Positions 35,061 to 48,623 are shown, counted from the first letter of the stretch. The stretch is DNA of 64,000 bases from Sclerotinia nivalis (GCA_029531795.1 JAPEIS010000006.1:1550001-1614000), one strand, 5' to 3'. Notes: generated from the sequence alone by a model not told the origin. Numbers and translations: made by a program.

Positions 35061-38000
35061 CTACATCCACTGACTCACCACATCCCATTGCATAGCCGCT
35101 CCATCTCCCCTCCCATTATGACTTCCCGCCAATCTTCTCGCCACCTCATTCGCCTCAAATAAACTAACCAATCTTCTCTTTCCACTCTCTTCCCTACCTT
35201 TTCCTTCGCTCTCCTCATCATCAAATTTTCGCTTCAGCTCTCCTTGAACCCTCAAACATTCCTCCCAAATCCTCAGATGTTGTTTATGATGCGGTGCCGC
35301 ATCGTGTTTACGCCTTGTATCACGCGCATTGAGGGTATAGGTATTAACACTATTTGTATGATATTGCCAGTGTTCGTTAACGGAGGGTGGTTGAGACAGG
35401 AAGTTGGAGATGTAGTTATCGTGGGACATTTCTAGAGGTGTACGACCAGTTGCTGATTCGCGGTAGAGGAGAGTGGGCTTTTGGCGGAGGAGGAAGGATG
35501 TTAGGTTTGGTTTGTTGTTTTTGATTGCCTGGATTAGTTAGTATCTTGATTCAGATTTTGAGTGGAAAAGGGACATACAACGTGTAAAGGTAAATCACCC
35601 TCTCCGTTAATCATCTCTAGTTCCTCGCCAGTAGAATGTTTCAAAAGTACTTCGAGTACATTCTCGCTATCATATTGTGTGGCTTTGCTCATCCACAAAG
35701 CTAAAGGTGTAAGTGCACTTGGATAATCATCTGCTCTCTCTAGTAACATTTCTCGAACATCCTTCTTGTCGAATAGATTGATGATAGCTTCTAGACGGGG
35801 AATTGTGTGTTCATTCACGGGTGTGGCAGCACCTGCAAGAGTATGCATGATATTTCGATTCTGCCTATCACGAGAACGGGCTGAGGCGCCAACTGAGAGA
35901 AGGTACTCAATAATTGGAATGTTATGTCTGCTGACGGCAAGATGTAGAGGTGTATATCCCGCAGAAGATTTAAGTGAAAGGACTGATTCGGGAAGAACAG
36001 AAGCGAGATGTTTGACAAGGTTGAGGTGTTTGGCTTTTTCTTCGTCTGTTTGCGGGTTGTAAAGAATGGCAACGTGGAGTAGAAGCTCATCTATCGAATA
36101 TGGTCAGTATCTTCATAACGTCAATAACGTAGCATATTGACTTACTATTTATCTCCATCCATCTCGAAATAGTCTTTTCAAATCCCTTTCCAGATTCTAA
36201 TGTTCGAACTCGAAGATCATTTTTGTTTCTCTCTGCAAATTCTTTGTAACGTCTCATTGGAGCGTCACTCATGAACCACTCAACTGATTCAATGTTGCCC
36301 ATATGCGCAGCCTCTAGCAAAGGTGGGAGACGTCCCTCAAATTGGTTGAGGTCTTGGAAGTGCCCTGGTGGTTGTGCCCAATCCTTTCTCTTTTTGCCAC
36401 CAATTGTCAAACCTTCATAATATCTTGGCTTCGTCTTGAGTTCAACACCACTTGCCGACACTAGCTCGCCAAACGGAATACCTGCACCGCAATATTTAAT
36501 CATTTCGGCTAGCATTGTGGTTCTGCCTTTGGAGAGAGCTTCGTTGAAGACTGAGTAATTTAGATTGTAGCATCGCTGATCATCCTCATGTTTAGCCGTT
36601 AAAGCTTTTTGCTCAGTTGCCACCTCCAAAAGGAATTTAAACATTTTCAAATCGTCCTGCTCAACAGCATACCCGAAAAGATAAGGTGTCTCGTTTAATC
36701 TCGAGCTTTCATCGTTATCAATGAATCGTCGTGCCGGGCAGCGCCATTCAATCATACTCAAAGGAAGGATATCGCCTTTGACAACATTAGAAACTTCCTT
36801 GAGAGTGTTGATGGTAAATTTATCAGTAATTAATTCAGAGAAGATAGGCAATTCCTCCGACTCATCATCACTGCTATCAACCGTAATACCCCAACGTTGA
36901 CGTCCCTTCTGAGTATCTTCATCATCTGCGTTGTGATACTGAGCAAGGCAAATTTCCACAATCCTACGTGCAAGATCATAGTTTCCGCGAAGTACTGCAA
37001 TCGAGAAAGGCATAAATCCGTTTCCATCACGGACCGCAATTTTAAGTGGTGCATATTCACTGCTCCCTTGCTTCCAAGGACTAAGTGTCAGATTCTTGAT
37101 GGTATCAAGATCATTGTTCCAGGCAGCCTCAAACAACATGAAATAGCCCTGTCTCTTTCCATCATTCAAGTCTGGAACATGGAAAGTGAACTGCGTCTCG
37201 TAAGCCTTTGACTTTGTCTTTTGCCTATGGTTGTAGTCCCACGAGTGTCTTTTACGCATTTGTGTTGGAGAAATATCCGGATACAACTCAGTGAAGGGTT
37301 TTGCGCCAGCCGCGATTAGTACCTTCTCGGCCTTCTCGAGGTCCTTGATTGCTTCTTGAATTGCTTCGCGGTCGTTCTTGTACTTCTCCAACTCAGTCTT
37401 TTTGTCTTTGAGTAACTTCTCGTGTCGTTCATGCTTGAGTTTATTCTGATATTTCTCATTTCGATAATCTTGTAAGGCTGTCCAGTACTTATAAGTACCT
37501 GTTTCTAAGTCTGCCGTGTAGAATGCCTCGTCACGAAGGGTTTCGGGCTTCTCTGCATCAGGATTGTCAAGACGATATTGCCATTGATTATGCAACGGCT
37601 CTTTCCATTCACGAAGCGCCTCCAATTTGTGCTGAATGACATCCAAGATTGACTCTCTCTGGTCGTTGTAATAGTGTCGTTGCTGAGGGCTATTTACCGC
37701 CGACCATGCAATAGTCGTGAGGGTCTGAGGATCGGCACCATGTGAGAGAAGCTCTCCTACGATATCACCCATCTCCTTACAGATTGCAGCAATGATAGGT
37801 TGATGGACAGTCATTTGGAATTGCTTCATGTTTGCTTCCGTATTTTGCTTTCTGGCATGAGTGTTCATGGCCGTGTATACTCTGACCCAATCTTCGAATT
37901 CGAATTGAGGCTTTGCTCCCAATTTCAAAAGTTTTGATGCCATCTCTCCGTAAGTCTTCTTTACGGCGGTAGAAAGTGGTGTATCGGCTTGACCATAACC

Positions 38001-40530
38001 TCCTTCCATTCCAATCTTATTGAGAATCTTTTGAGCAGCTGGACGATCATGAGCAAATAAAACATCCAATACATCCATGTTGTTTTGAGCAACGATGTAA
38101 TGAAGGGCTGTGAAATGATGGGTGTCGGATTGTGCGGATGTTGCCCCTAATTTCAACAGGAGCTCTACCACTTGTTTTGCCTTTTCGTTGGGGAGCGACA
38201 TCGCCAGCACCAAAGTCATGACTGCGCCCTTTGCGTTGGTTGTGCCAGCCTCTACCAACTTGACGGGAAATAGTACGTCGGCACCATACTCCGAGACAAG
38301 AAGCTTAATAGCTTCGAGATGACCATTAAGGATTGCGAGATGAAGTGGAGAGAGACCGTAATCCCAAGCAATTACATTGATGTCGTAGATGTCAGGATCC
38401 TCCATTGAATCATCCATAACGGCAGCCTAGGAAAACCAATCAGTAACGAATAAATGGGCCAAGAAGAAGAATAAAACTTACAACATCATCCTTATCCTCT
38501 TCCTTGTTTCCAGGTATCTTGACAAAACTTCCCATCGTCATAGCATCAGACTCTTCTTGTTCACTATCGAGGGTGATTTCTGATGCTGAATCCGATTCTT
38601 CTTCGGCATCAGGTGCGAGGCATGCAGCTTTACCAGCCTGTTTCTCTTCCTCTTCCTCTTCATTTGCCAAGCTCTTATTCATGAGGATGCTAATCATTTC
38701 CAGGTTGCCCCTAGCAGCAGCGATATGTAATGCCGTTCTACCGTCTACAAGCCTAGCAATCATTCTGGCTCCGTGATCGACGAGGCATTTGACAATCTCT
38801 GGAGTGGAAGTCATAGTAGCTAGGTGTAAAGGTGTACGTCCAGTGAAATCTCGACAGTTCACATCTACACCTTCTTGCGAGCACCAATCCTGAACATGCT
38901 CGAGATCTCCATCCACGATAGCTTGACAGAGGCGTGCTGTATCACCAACATAACTCATAGTAGTCCATTTATCGTCATTGATAGGATTGAAACTTCCAAT
39001 CTCCTGACGACCGGGGTCGTCTATAATAAATTTGAGAGTGCCTGAGACATTGTTCTTGCTTTCTTTCTCAGCCACCTCTTTCTCCTCATCAGTAGTAGGA
39101 ACAGGACAGTATCCGCAACAATCTTTAATAACATCTTCTGCAGTACCGAAAAAGCATGGATGACGATGCAGATAAACTTCGCGATCTTTGTCCTGGTTCC
39201 ATTCCGCATTGAGAAGCAAATCTTTGGCATACAGCAAACGATTGATCTTTGCTGCATTGTACTTTTGCCCGTATGGAACTGTCATGGTATGATAGTTGGC
39301 GATCTCGTTCTGTTCTGCCCAATCTGCCACTTCATCCTCTTCTTGGTCTTTCAGATTTCCGTACAATCTACGTTGGTTGCGGAAACCTCTGTTGAGGGAT
39401 GGTCTGCCACGCTCTTTTCGACGTTGATCCATGTAGTTTTCTCGGTCCTATACTTCCATTTAGCATATGATCATTGCCAAAACCATATCAAGAATACTTA
39501 CAACCGTCTTTGGCAACTTCTCCAAAATCAACAATCTCGCGAGTCCCTCGGTGCGTCCGAATGACCGCTCAAATATAGTAGGATCAATCCTTGAGCGATC
39601 CAACATTGGCCAATGGACTTCAAAACCTCTGTGGCTGTATTTGCTCAATCTATTTTCGTAACTTGGCGATCTTCTGGTCAAATCAAGTGTGTTACATTGG
39701 GTAATGAATGATCCAACAGCTCTTGGACTCATGTAAACTTGTTTTCCATCATACGCAGCACAAGAACAATCCACATCAAACCCAGTTATAATTTGTGAGA
39801 TAGAATCGTAAAGTCTGAGAACGATTTGAACATGACGAGTGGGATGTTGACTTGCAATTGTGATGGCATTTTTCGTGCGAATCGTAGTCGTCTCATGAAG
39901 AATTGCATCTTTGATGTTAGTCTCGATCTGCTTGATCTTTTCTAGTCCTTCAGCCTCAGTAAGTCCATAAAGGAAAAGATCAACATCAGATGCCGGAGCC
40001 AGATGCTGGTGATAATATTCTCTCATGGCTCTCTTGCTGCCGGCCCATTTCTCAGGAATTGGGATAAGGGATGTAGTGACGGCACTACCAGCTGCAACAA
40101 CATTGTTCCAATCAAGATCAGCCAATGAAGATTCGGAGAAGAGATTGAAATTTGTCTGAAAATCTTTGATGGATCCAACGACAGCTGGCGAGCCATTAGG
40201 TCGACGTTCCTCATCCTTCAATGGCATGATGTATTTTTCCGACTCCTCTTTCGTCTCATTTTTGAGATCTCTAGCCTGAACCTTAAGATCACTCTCATGG
40301 CCGGAGAAAATAGGAACTAAATTGACAGCTCCGTCTTTTACAGCTTCATGGTCAGGCTGTTGGGCGTAAACTTTGCGAAGCTCTGATTCATAGGCTCTGT
40401 AGGGCTCGACAATGGTCGAGATATGTTTGGTAGGGTTTTGAGATAGGTAGGGGATGAAATCTTTGACAGGCGCAGGGAGTTTTGGAAGCTCAATTGGAGC
40501 TGGACGTTCAGGAATAGTCTCTGATGCCAT
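35061..40530 (-). CDS. Ankyrin-repeat protein with nucleotidyltransferase-like N-terminal region
   Basis: Five minus-strand exons (40530-39502, 39447-38482, 38426-36146, 36090-35579, 35528-35061) keep frame and give 1751 residues. Residues 145-260 show G148-S149, then SDVDLFLYGL (D182, D184), then FDVDCSCAAY (D252, D254), the order of acidic residues expected of a nucleotidyltransferase fold. Exon 2 has a conserved-looking RHPCFFGTAEDVIKDCCGYC block near residue 440. Ankyrin repeats follow: GRTPLHLATM and GRTALHIAAARGNLEMISIL (about 550-600), SPLHLAILNGHLEAIKLLVS (exon 3), more degenerate ones, and AGYTPLHLAVSRHNIPIIEY (exon 4). A Lys/Glu-rich coiled coil lies in mid exon 3. The C terminus is basic. 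No signal peptide or membrane segment. The ankyrin assignment is firm; enzyme activity is inference. Confidence 0.85.
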
Positions 40531-41684
40531 GATGGTGGGGTATGGGGAGACTGAGTCGAGTATTGAAGAAGTATGGGAGATATGTATTTGACGTTTAATT
40601 GATGAAAAAACAGATATATAGAGAAATGATGTGAATCAAAGGCTCATACAAGTCAAGAAACTTGGCGTCTCTATGCGTAATTGCTAAAACCTGACGATGA
40701 AATTTACAGATCCTGAGTAGATAGAAATCCTCGTAGGATACTTTCGTAATGAGATTGAACGAAATGTAATGAAATGGATGAGATCGAAGTTGAAAATAAA
40801 AAAATAAAAAGATATCAATCGATCCAGAAACCCACCTCTTTATAAATCTCACGCGACTCTCACCGTCCCACCATATCAACGTACCAAGACGTACCAAGGT
40901 AAGAACCCCGCGTTATCAACACGAAACCAACACCCTCACCTCGTGATTTTAGGCAACCTCAAGGCAGCCACGTGATTTTCCCCAGCCATTTCCACTAGCG
41001 TCGGTAAGCGACATAATCTCGAGCGTTCCCCATTTATAGATTTGCTTCCTAACCAATCTTTATTTGCCGATTCCCATATTGTCCATATTCGGCGTCGATG
41101 CCTTGCAAAGTGGAGTTTGCTACCTAGCATTTGAGGAAGAAGATCCATCATGGTCGAATCGAGATATCTACAGTAATACTACCACTACCAAGTATATAAA
41201 ATTGTTAAGATGAGACGGACGAGAACACTTGGGGAAGTGACGCCCCTTATTTTCTATGGATGATCCAGACACTCAGAACTTACTATGAATTGCCACACCA
41301 GGCTTGGGCTATTCCAAGATGATCACAAATGACCTTATGAGTAATAATGATACCTCGGTGTCCAACGACGTATTTATTTGGCCAGTGGAAATGAGTCCAT
41401 GTTGAATGTTTGAGCCACTTGGCTAGAAGCTAGCAAACTTATAATGCATTTATATGGCAGTATGGGAAACACAGAGATAATCATGCAGTAATCTGACGAA
41501 ATCATGTATTAGTAGGTGTGTATACGACACACACATAGTGCACAAAAAGAACAAATCAAGAGTAAAAACTCGTCGAAACATCAGATGCATGAACCGCGGG
41601 ATATCTAGAATACACGAGCTACGAAAAGAAGCAGGCGCTCTAGCTTATCATACACTTTCTTCACCTCATCACCCATCTTCCCCC
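40531..41684. other. Intergenic between the ankyrin gene and RPT2
   Basis: Promoter side of the ankyrin gene (from 40531) and 3' side of RPT2 (to 41684). No coding frame is supported; plus-strand frames near 41540-41840 are shadows of RPT2. Confidence 0.5.
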
Positions 41685-43247
41685 TTACAAGTACAAGCCC
41701 TCAGGCTCACCCTCACTCTTAGTCTTCAAGACACGTTCTCTTGCAGCCCTGAAATCCGCCATTTGGACACGCATTCTACGCTCTCTCAATGCCATCAAAC
41801 CAGCTTCAGAACAGATCGCCTTGATATCAGCACCTGAAAGATCATCCTTCTGGTTGATGAATTCCTCCAAGTCGACATCCTCGTTCAAGGACATTTTAGA
41901 TGTGTGAAGGGTGAAGATCTTGCGCTTAGTGTGTTGATCGGGATTCTCGAAAAGAATTTTTCGGTCGATACGCCCAGGGCGGATGAGAGCAGGGTCAAGA
42001 GTCTCAATCTTGTTTGTAGCCATAATAACCTTGACATCTCCACGGTCGTCGAAACCATCAAGTTGATTGAGAAGCTCCAACATAGTTCTTTGGATTTCAC
42101 GTTCTCCACCAGATGTAGACTCGTAACGTTTTGTACCAATGGCGTCGATTTCATCAATGAAGACGATGGATGGTGCATTTTCGGCGGCAACCTATAAACA
42201 TGAGTATATATATTGTGCAAATGGACATTGAAGATATACGTACCTGGAAAAGTTGTCGAACGAGTCTAGGTCCATCACCCAAGTACTTTTGAATCAACTC
42301 ACTACCAACAATTCGCAAGAATGTCGCACTCGTTTGATTTGCAACCGCCTTTGCCAATAGAGTCTTTCCAGTACCTGGCGCACCATAAAGAATAACACCC
42401 TTGGGTGGCTTGATACCCATCTCCTCATACAATTCAGGATGTAGTAATGGTAATTCCACCGATTCTCGAACTTCCTGAATCTGCGATTCCAAACCACCAA
42501 TATCTGCGTAGGATTCTGTTGGAGCTTTGTCGAGCTTCATTACTGAAACCAAAGGATCAGTATCATCAGTGAGAACACCGACAATCGAGACGGATTTGTG
42601 ATGTAGCAATACACTTGCACCGGGCTCCAAGAGATCTTTATCGACGAAAGACATGATGGAGACATAGTATTCCGGACCAGTGGTACTTGAAACGATAGCA
42701 TGATCATCATCAATCATTTCCTCCAAAGTTCCAACCCCCATCGGACTACCACGCATATCATCCACACGACCTCTCTCATCAGCATTTCTGTCAACGGCAT
42801 CTGCGTCGCCTCCAGCGGTCGCGGGCGCTGCAGTGCCTTCCTTTGCAGCCTTGGCCTTTCTCAAACGTTCCTGGTTCTCAACATATTCTTCTTCGAGGAG
42901 TAAATGATCGTGAATTCGCTGCATTCGAAGATATCTAAGTTTGCATCGAGATGTAGGATACACGGCTGGTAACTTTGCGGATGCATTTGGACCGGCAGCC
43001 TTACGCTTCTTGCGGCCGATTCTAGTTGTTGGTCTTGGTGGTGGTTCGTACTTTGGCTTATCCTTCTATTGGTGAATAATTAGTCCATCATCCATTTCTA
43101 TCATGAAAGCGCAAATGCATACCTTCTTGGATTTATCATCTTTTCCATCCCCACCTGGTTGGTTACCACCAAGGCCAGATGGTTGTTGACCCTTTGAGAA
43201 TATGTTAACATTGCCGCTCATACAAATCATCGATTAAAGCTTACCAT
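41685..43247 (-). CDS. RPT2: 26S proteasome regulatory AAA-ATPase Rpt2 (subunit 4)
   Basis: Exons 43247-43245, 43191-43123, 43065-42244 and 42191-41685 give 466 residues. Exon 1 is only the ATG; exon 2 begins [19 protein letters not shown], the usual glycine-rich start, with a Gly-2 that is N-myristoylated in this subunit in yeast. A coiled coil and OB domain follow, then the AAA module: [20 protein letters not shown], Walker [16 protein letters not shown], Walker [15 protein letters not shown], the arginine-finger region RPGRIDRKI, and C-terminal LYL, the HbYX-type tail that docks into the 20S alpha ring and opens its gate. Rpt2 is one of six ATPases that unfold ubiquitylated substrates. It is divergent from the E2 gene at 44331. 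Confidence 0.97.
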
Positions 43248-44330
43248 CTTGTTCTTGGTATATCAAGAAGCTTTGAGTAGGATGGTAGATAAATCCACAA
43301 TATCAAGAATGCTAATGGAGATACTTGGATTTACTGGGTAGTGGTGGTGGTTGAAGTTGAGAAAGATGATAAATTGTGTTTGTAATAACAACAGCTTTGA
43401 TAACTCTTTAGCCTTCTCTACAAACGATACAAGGCGACAAGAACGACGCGAATGGGTTCTTAGTGGGGAGCTTGGACCCCGTTAGCTTTTTTATGCCTCA
43501 TCACAGCTTCAGGTTATCAGGCATTTACTTTTATTTTTTATTTTTTATTTTTGGCACAGCCGAAACTCGGGTAGGTTTTAGTATCTCTCCTCAGTACTGA
43601 GAGCCCGGAGGTGTTTCTGCTTGCAAACCTCACAATCAACCACTCACTTAGTCATATACAGAACCACGTACAATCGATATAATAATAGGTATTATTACAT
43701 TTACACTGCATATGTTGGGTGAATTGTGGGCATATAAGGTTTGCCATATTAACTTATTCAGGATATATCACAGTCAGAATTCATTCTCTTTCCCTCCGGT
43801 CTCATAAGTTGTGAAGTACGAAATAACACAACACCGTACTCCCTCCGTACATTTCCTGTACGGTAAGATATTTTAACTGACCAGAAAGTGGGTCGGACAG
43901 CTACGGAGAACCAGCAGTACAAAGTACACCATTTTATCAATAACCCCGCCAAATTAAGATCCTCAAGTCAAGTATCCAATCCAATACGGGATTGGTGACT
44001 TCTTTGGTTACACCACAACCTCTTCAAGGCGTTCTCCGTAAGTTGTCTTGTATAAATGTTACCTTGCCCCTACTCCTCATCATTCGCCCACCCTCCTTTT
44101 GCTATCAATTTCAGTGAACTTCTTAATCTGACTTTGAAATAGCTTGAGGATAATAGCGGAGTGACTACATTATTCTCGACCAGTATTCACCAGCCAGAGG
44201 AATCTCAGAATCATACAGTGCAATAACAAAATTGCCGAGTCAACTTGAGACATTACCCTCGAACCTTAAAAGAGCAAACTCCAACCTCGAAACTCGAACC
44301 TTTATCCACATCTAACATAATATTACAAAA
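43248..44330. promoter_or_regulatory. Shared divergent promoter of RPT2 and UBC1-type E2
   Basis: 1.08 kb between two outward start codons. It contains a T-rich tract near 43530-43550 and an inverted repeat ACCGTAC (43833-43839) / GTACGGT (43858-43864) with a further CGTAC between the arms. No yeast-type proteasome element was seen. Shared regulation is inferred from the geometry only. Confidence 0.45.
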
Positions 44331-45201
44331 ATGTCTTCGAACCGAGTTCGTCGCATTGCCAAAGAGCTCAACGATATTGCAAATGATCCCGAGTCTCAAA
44401 TTTTTTGCCAATCAAGGGATGGTAGTGACAGTGATCTAACGAGCCTTCGAGCTTCCTTTCCAGGTCCACCAGATACACCATATGAAGGAGGCACATATCT
44501 TGTTGATATCAAGATCCCTAACGAATACCCATTCCGTCCTCCGCAGATGAGTTTCGTAACTAAACTCTGGCATCCAAATATCAGCAGTCAGACTGTAGGT
44601 TTTATTTCTGTAGGTTAGGAAGAGGAAATATTGATGTTTGAATAGGGTGCTATCTGCCTCGATACCTTGGGCTCGGCTTGGTCTCCTGTTTTGACAATCA
44701 AGTCAGCACTCCTATCCCTTCAATCCCTCCTTAGCACACCCGAGCCAAAGGATCCCCAAGACGCCGAAGTAGCCAATATGTACCTCGCCCATCCCGAGCG
44801 ATTTCGACAAAAAGCACGCGACTGGGCAATTCATCATGCCGGTGCTCCTCCAGTCACAAAATGGTCCCAAACCGCCGCTTCCAGCCCTTCATACTCAGCA
44901 CCGGTATTGCATCAATCAAAGGAAGAGAAAGCGCGACAGGAAATGATGAAGTACGCCGGTTTTCCTTCAACTGTTTTCTCTGGTATGTTTATAGTAAAAT
45001 GGTAGGCTAACAAAAAACTACGACAGATATCAAGGATACAACAAAGCTCTCGTCGATCGTTTCGTATCCATGGGCTTTGACATTGAAAAGGTTGTGGAAG
45101 CCTTCAACTTCGTCCATATCGACCACAATAACGGAGAGGACTACGAGTTAGAGGAGGCTTATATGGGTGATATCACAGCGAGACTCCTCGGTGAACCATG
45201 A
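44331..45201 (+). CDS. UBC1: Ubiquitin-conjugating enzyme E2, Ubc1/UBE2K class with UBA domain
   Basis: Exons 44331-44594, 44646-44982 and 45035-45201 give 255 residues. The UBC fold runs from residue 1 to about 155: [39 protein letters not shown] with the HPN motif, and [20 protein letters not shown] with the active-site Cys. A Pro/Ser/Ala linker leads to a C-terminal UBA domain, [19 protein letters not shown]. An E2 core plus C-terminal UBA defines the Ubc1/UBE2K class, which extends K48-linked chains for proteasomal degradation. The last acceptor (TCAAG|GA) was chosen because it alone keeps the UBA frame; an earlier AG would shift it. Somewhat longer than yeast Ubc1 (215) because of the linker. 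Confidence 0.93.
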
Positions 45202-48200
45202 CTCGTGAATGATCTTCGTCATACGATGAACGGTGGTTGGATGAGTGGTTGATAAGAAATAACGAAGGAGCGCACAGATGCTTGACAAAATAACACATAG
45301 TAAATTTTGCAATTTGAGCGTAAGACCGGGGCTCTAAGGAAGAACCTCAAGCTCACTGGCATTCTGTAAAGGCATGCAGAAACGGCTATACTGCAGGTAC
45401 AGTGAAGAAATAATGGGGATACTTGCTGGGGAGGCATGGTACCTCGGGGCTTGAACACTGGGAATAAAGCGTTATTAGCATAGGCGTTGGCATGGATATG
45501 TACCCACATGGCGTTACATATAGCTTTTTGCTTAATTGCATATCTCCCTATATTTCAATCTTCTTGATTTGAGTTGTGTGATTTGGCCGTTGGTGAGATT
45601 GTGATTTGATTGTGATTTGAAATTGATTTGAGTGTTAAAAAGTGCTATTTGAAGAATGAGTGGATGAATAGAGGCCGTATTTCTATGTGGCGCTTTGGTA
45701 TTAACTTACAAGTGTCACTTACTTACCACTCCTAACACATCTCTCTTACACAAGATATGATGAGCTTGTTTTTTCCTCCCTAATTCATATTCATATTCCC
45801 TGCCAGCCAAGAGTGAGAAGTACTTCTAGTTATACTCATACCTTATATCTTATATCAGTATTCCTCTCCTATCATCTTTCATCTATTTATACTTATTTCA
45901 TTTTATTGGATGTAAGAGATACAGACGCGGGGATAGTATTCGATTGTTGTTCTTGAGATGGAGGTTGAAGATAGTCTTTCCTTGGGAGTTGATTGTGGGT
46001 TGTGGGTTGAGTGTTGGTGGTTGGAGCTTGAGTCTTGGGAGTTTAGTTGGGAATTGGGAACTGGGAATTGAAGATTGAAAGTTGAGAGATAATTAGAGTA
46101 GTAGGGTGAGAGCGAAATGAAGAGATGGAGAGATGGAGAGATAAAGACTGCGTTGTGGTTGGATGGCTAAATTTGAGTTGGAATTGGTGGAGTTGGAGAT
46201 ACTGGTTTGTGGGGTTAGGAGTGGAGATGAGGAATATTTGGAGAGGAATACTTTTAGAGTGAGATGGGGCCTTTCAGGTAGATTTATATGTGAGGTTTTG
46301 CTGGATTTATCTTGCGACTTCAAAAATGTTTTGTCTGGTTTGGGGATGGTTTTGCGGATGGATTTGTAGTTGTGGTTGTTGAGATGAGTTGAGGGTGGGG
46401 TGAGGGTGAGTGTGAGTGTGATTCTAGAATGGCGGTTAGAGTGTTTAATTGCTTTTTTATCTTCTTTGGAATGGATGGGATGGGATGTGGGAGAGGTGAT
46501 ACATACCATACTAGGTGTGTAGTATTTGGTTCGATGGTTTAGTTAGATGTAGCGAGAGGGTGAGTCTGGGAAAAATTTTGGTGCTGGTGCTGGTGCAGAA
46601 TTGAGGAAGTAAAATTATTATGTACCAGCGGAGTGAAGTGCAAAGAAGTAGGATGGCGATTGAGCGCTGATATATTACCATTGTATTGGCACTATAATTT
46701 TGAATCAAGGAGCTTGATGTGTAAGTGATAATGGAGTCCTATCAAATGGAGTCTTATCAACCATTGTGTTTAAACAGATGGAGGGTGTCAGATAGAGGTT
46801 GGATTGCATATTTATATATTGATATTGTAGCTATCAGTTTTCCTATTTTCGAATGAGAGTTTCAATCCTATATTTATTGAAAGGGAAAAGGGGATTATGA
46901 AACAAACTTCAATGAACTGTTTGAATATTGCATTAAAAGCGAGCAATGCATCTCAAACTCTTCTTTCAAAATGCTTTATTGGATAGGATTTTGTTGGATG
47001 GGATAGATACATCACTAAACTCAAGGCATGCAATAGAAATTGAACAATCCTTCGAGGGTAATTGATTGGATGGCCATGATATTACACTAAATTTGAGAGA
47101 TATAATAGAGATTCTTGAAGAATCTCTTAAAGGATCTCTTCTTGAGTATAGGTTTCTTCAATCTATAATTAGAACTGAGTTTATATTGGAAAGATATACA
47201 TGATTTTCTGAAAAATGCGAAGATAGATAGTTGAAGAATATCACTTATATTATTAGTTGATGATAAAAATCATGAACATTAAAACAGTCTAAGTTGTATT
47301 CCTTTCATTTCAATGAGAAAATAAATTTACCATTTTTCAAATATCATATTTGTTTCAAAATCTAATCTTGCCAGTGTCCGTTACAATACCGAAGATTGTG
47401 CATAGAGCCATTTTGTAAGTCTATTAAGAGCTATTTGAAATTTCAACAATACTTTCACCCTTGATACAACTGATAAACCTTCCATCTGAGGAGTTTAATT
47501 ATTACTTTTTCACCATTTTGTAGTACTTTGGTTTTGTATTCAAATTAATTGGTACCAATCTACAGAGTACAATATCAAGGAAAGTTTCTACAAACTTGTC
47601 TGGTCTCTACCTAATCTTCTGTCCTTTTGAAAATTCTTCAACCAATGGCAATCCCAATCTTCTAATGTTCTATCAATAAGTCACTACCTCTTAGCTTCAG
47701 GGAAAGTCACCAAGTAGTGATTTATTTGATGGACCCTTTTAGCACATGACAATAAAGACTCAAACTAGCAGAAACAGAAGGTATATAATAGAAAGCACAA
47801 GGATGTACACTTATATAGTCTCTTTATCATTTTTTTCTAAATCCACTTGAGATAGTCAATATAGGCAAAACACAGCTCAATTGGATTACCATGTTAAAAA
47901 TCAATAATAGCCAAATACACTATCACAAAGCAACCATTCTACAAAACCCAAATTTTCTTCCATATCATCCATTGATTAATATAAAATGCATAACCCTTCT
48001 TAAACAACAATACAAAATTAAAAGAAATGTGAAAGTGTGAAAATAATGAACAAACCTGTGAATGAATGAATATAAAAGGGGCTTCGGTTAAACCTCACTA
48101 GTAACCAACACCAACAATGCCAAGAATTGTAGGTTCGAGAGTAGACTGATGTTGTAAAATGTCAAAATATTGTAAGATTCAATTTCATGCATAGATATGT

Positions 48201-48623
48201 ATATTGGTCATGCTCATGTACTAGAGGGACTATGATATTTTTAATTTTTGTGTTCAGAAGTTTGCTGTTAACCTGATACAAAATGCATTGATTTTTTGGA
48301 GATATGCCGTAGAAAAATGTGGCTATCATTCAATGGAAAATAGAATTAATCCAGTGAGAAATTTGATGGAGATTTCAGAGAAATTCTCTCGCTATGCTGG
48401 GTTTGTGAAAGCTTCATTGCTCAGTGTGTAATTCATCCTTCCCATCTATCCACTGTCCATCTGCCAGTAAGGTTACCCCAGGAAAGGCATCCACGATATT
48501 GATAGCATACCAAAACCATATCTACCATCTAATCACCCATAAAGCATCGCTCTCCTAAAAATATTTCAAGTACCCATGCCATGCCATGCCAACACCATTT
48601 CCACCCGCCTTCCACCCATAACT
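45202..48623. other. 3.4-kb gene-poor AT-rich region
   Basis: 45960-46600 is purine-rich on the plus strand, with GTTGGG/GATTGG-like words, and 46800-48400 is AT-rich. No frame shows domain features and no splice-linked chain could be built. It may contain long UTRs, promoters or a non-coding RNA; nothing specific is visible. Confidence 0.5.

Noticed and set aside
46093..46509. 138-codon minus frame
   Set aside because: Low-complexity Ser/Thr/Leu text from a purine-rich tract; no homologous feature or splice partner.
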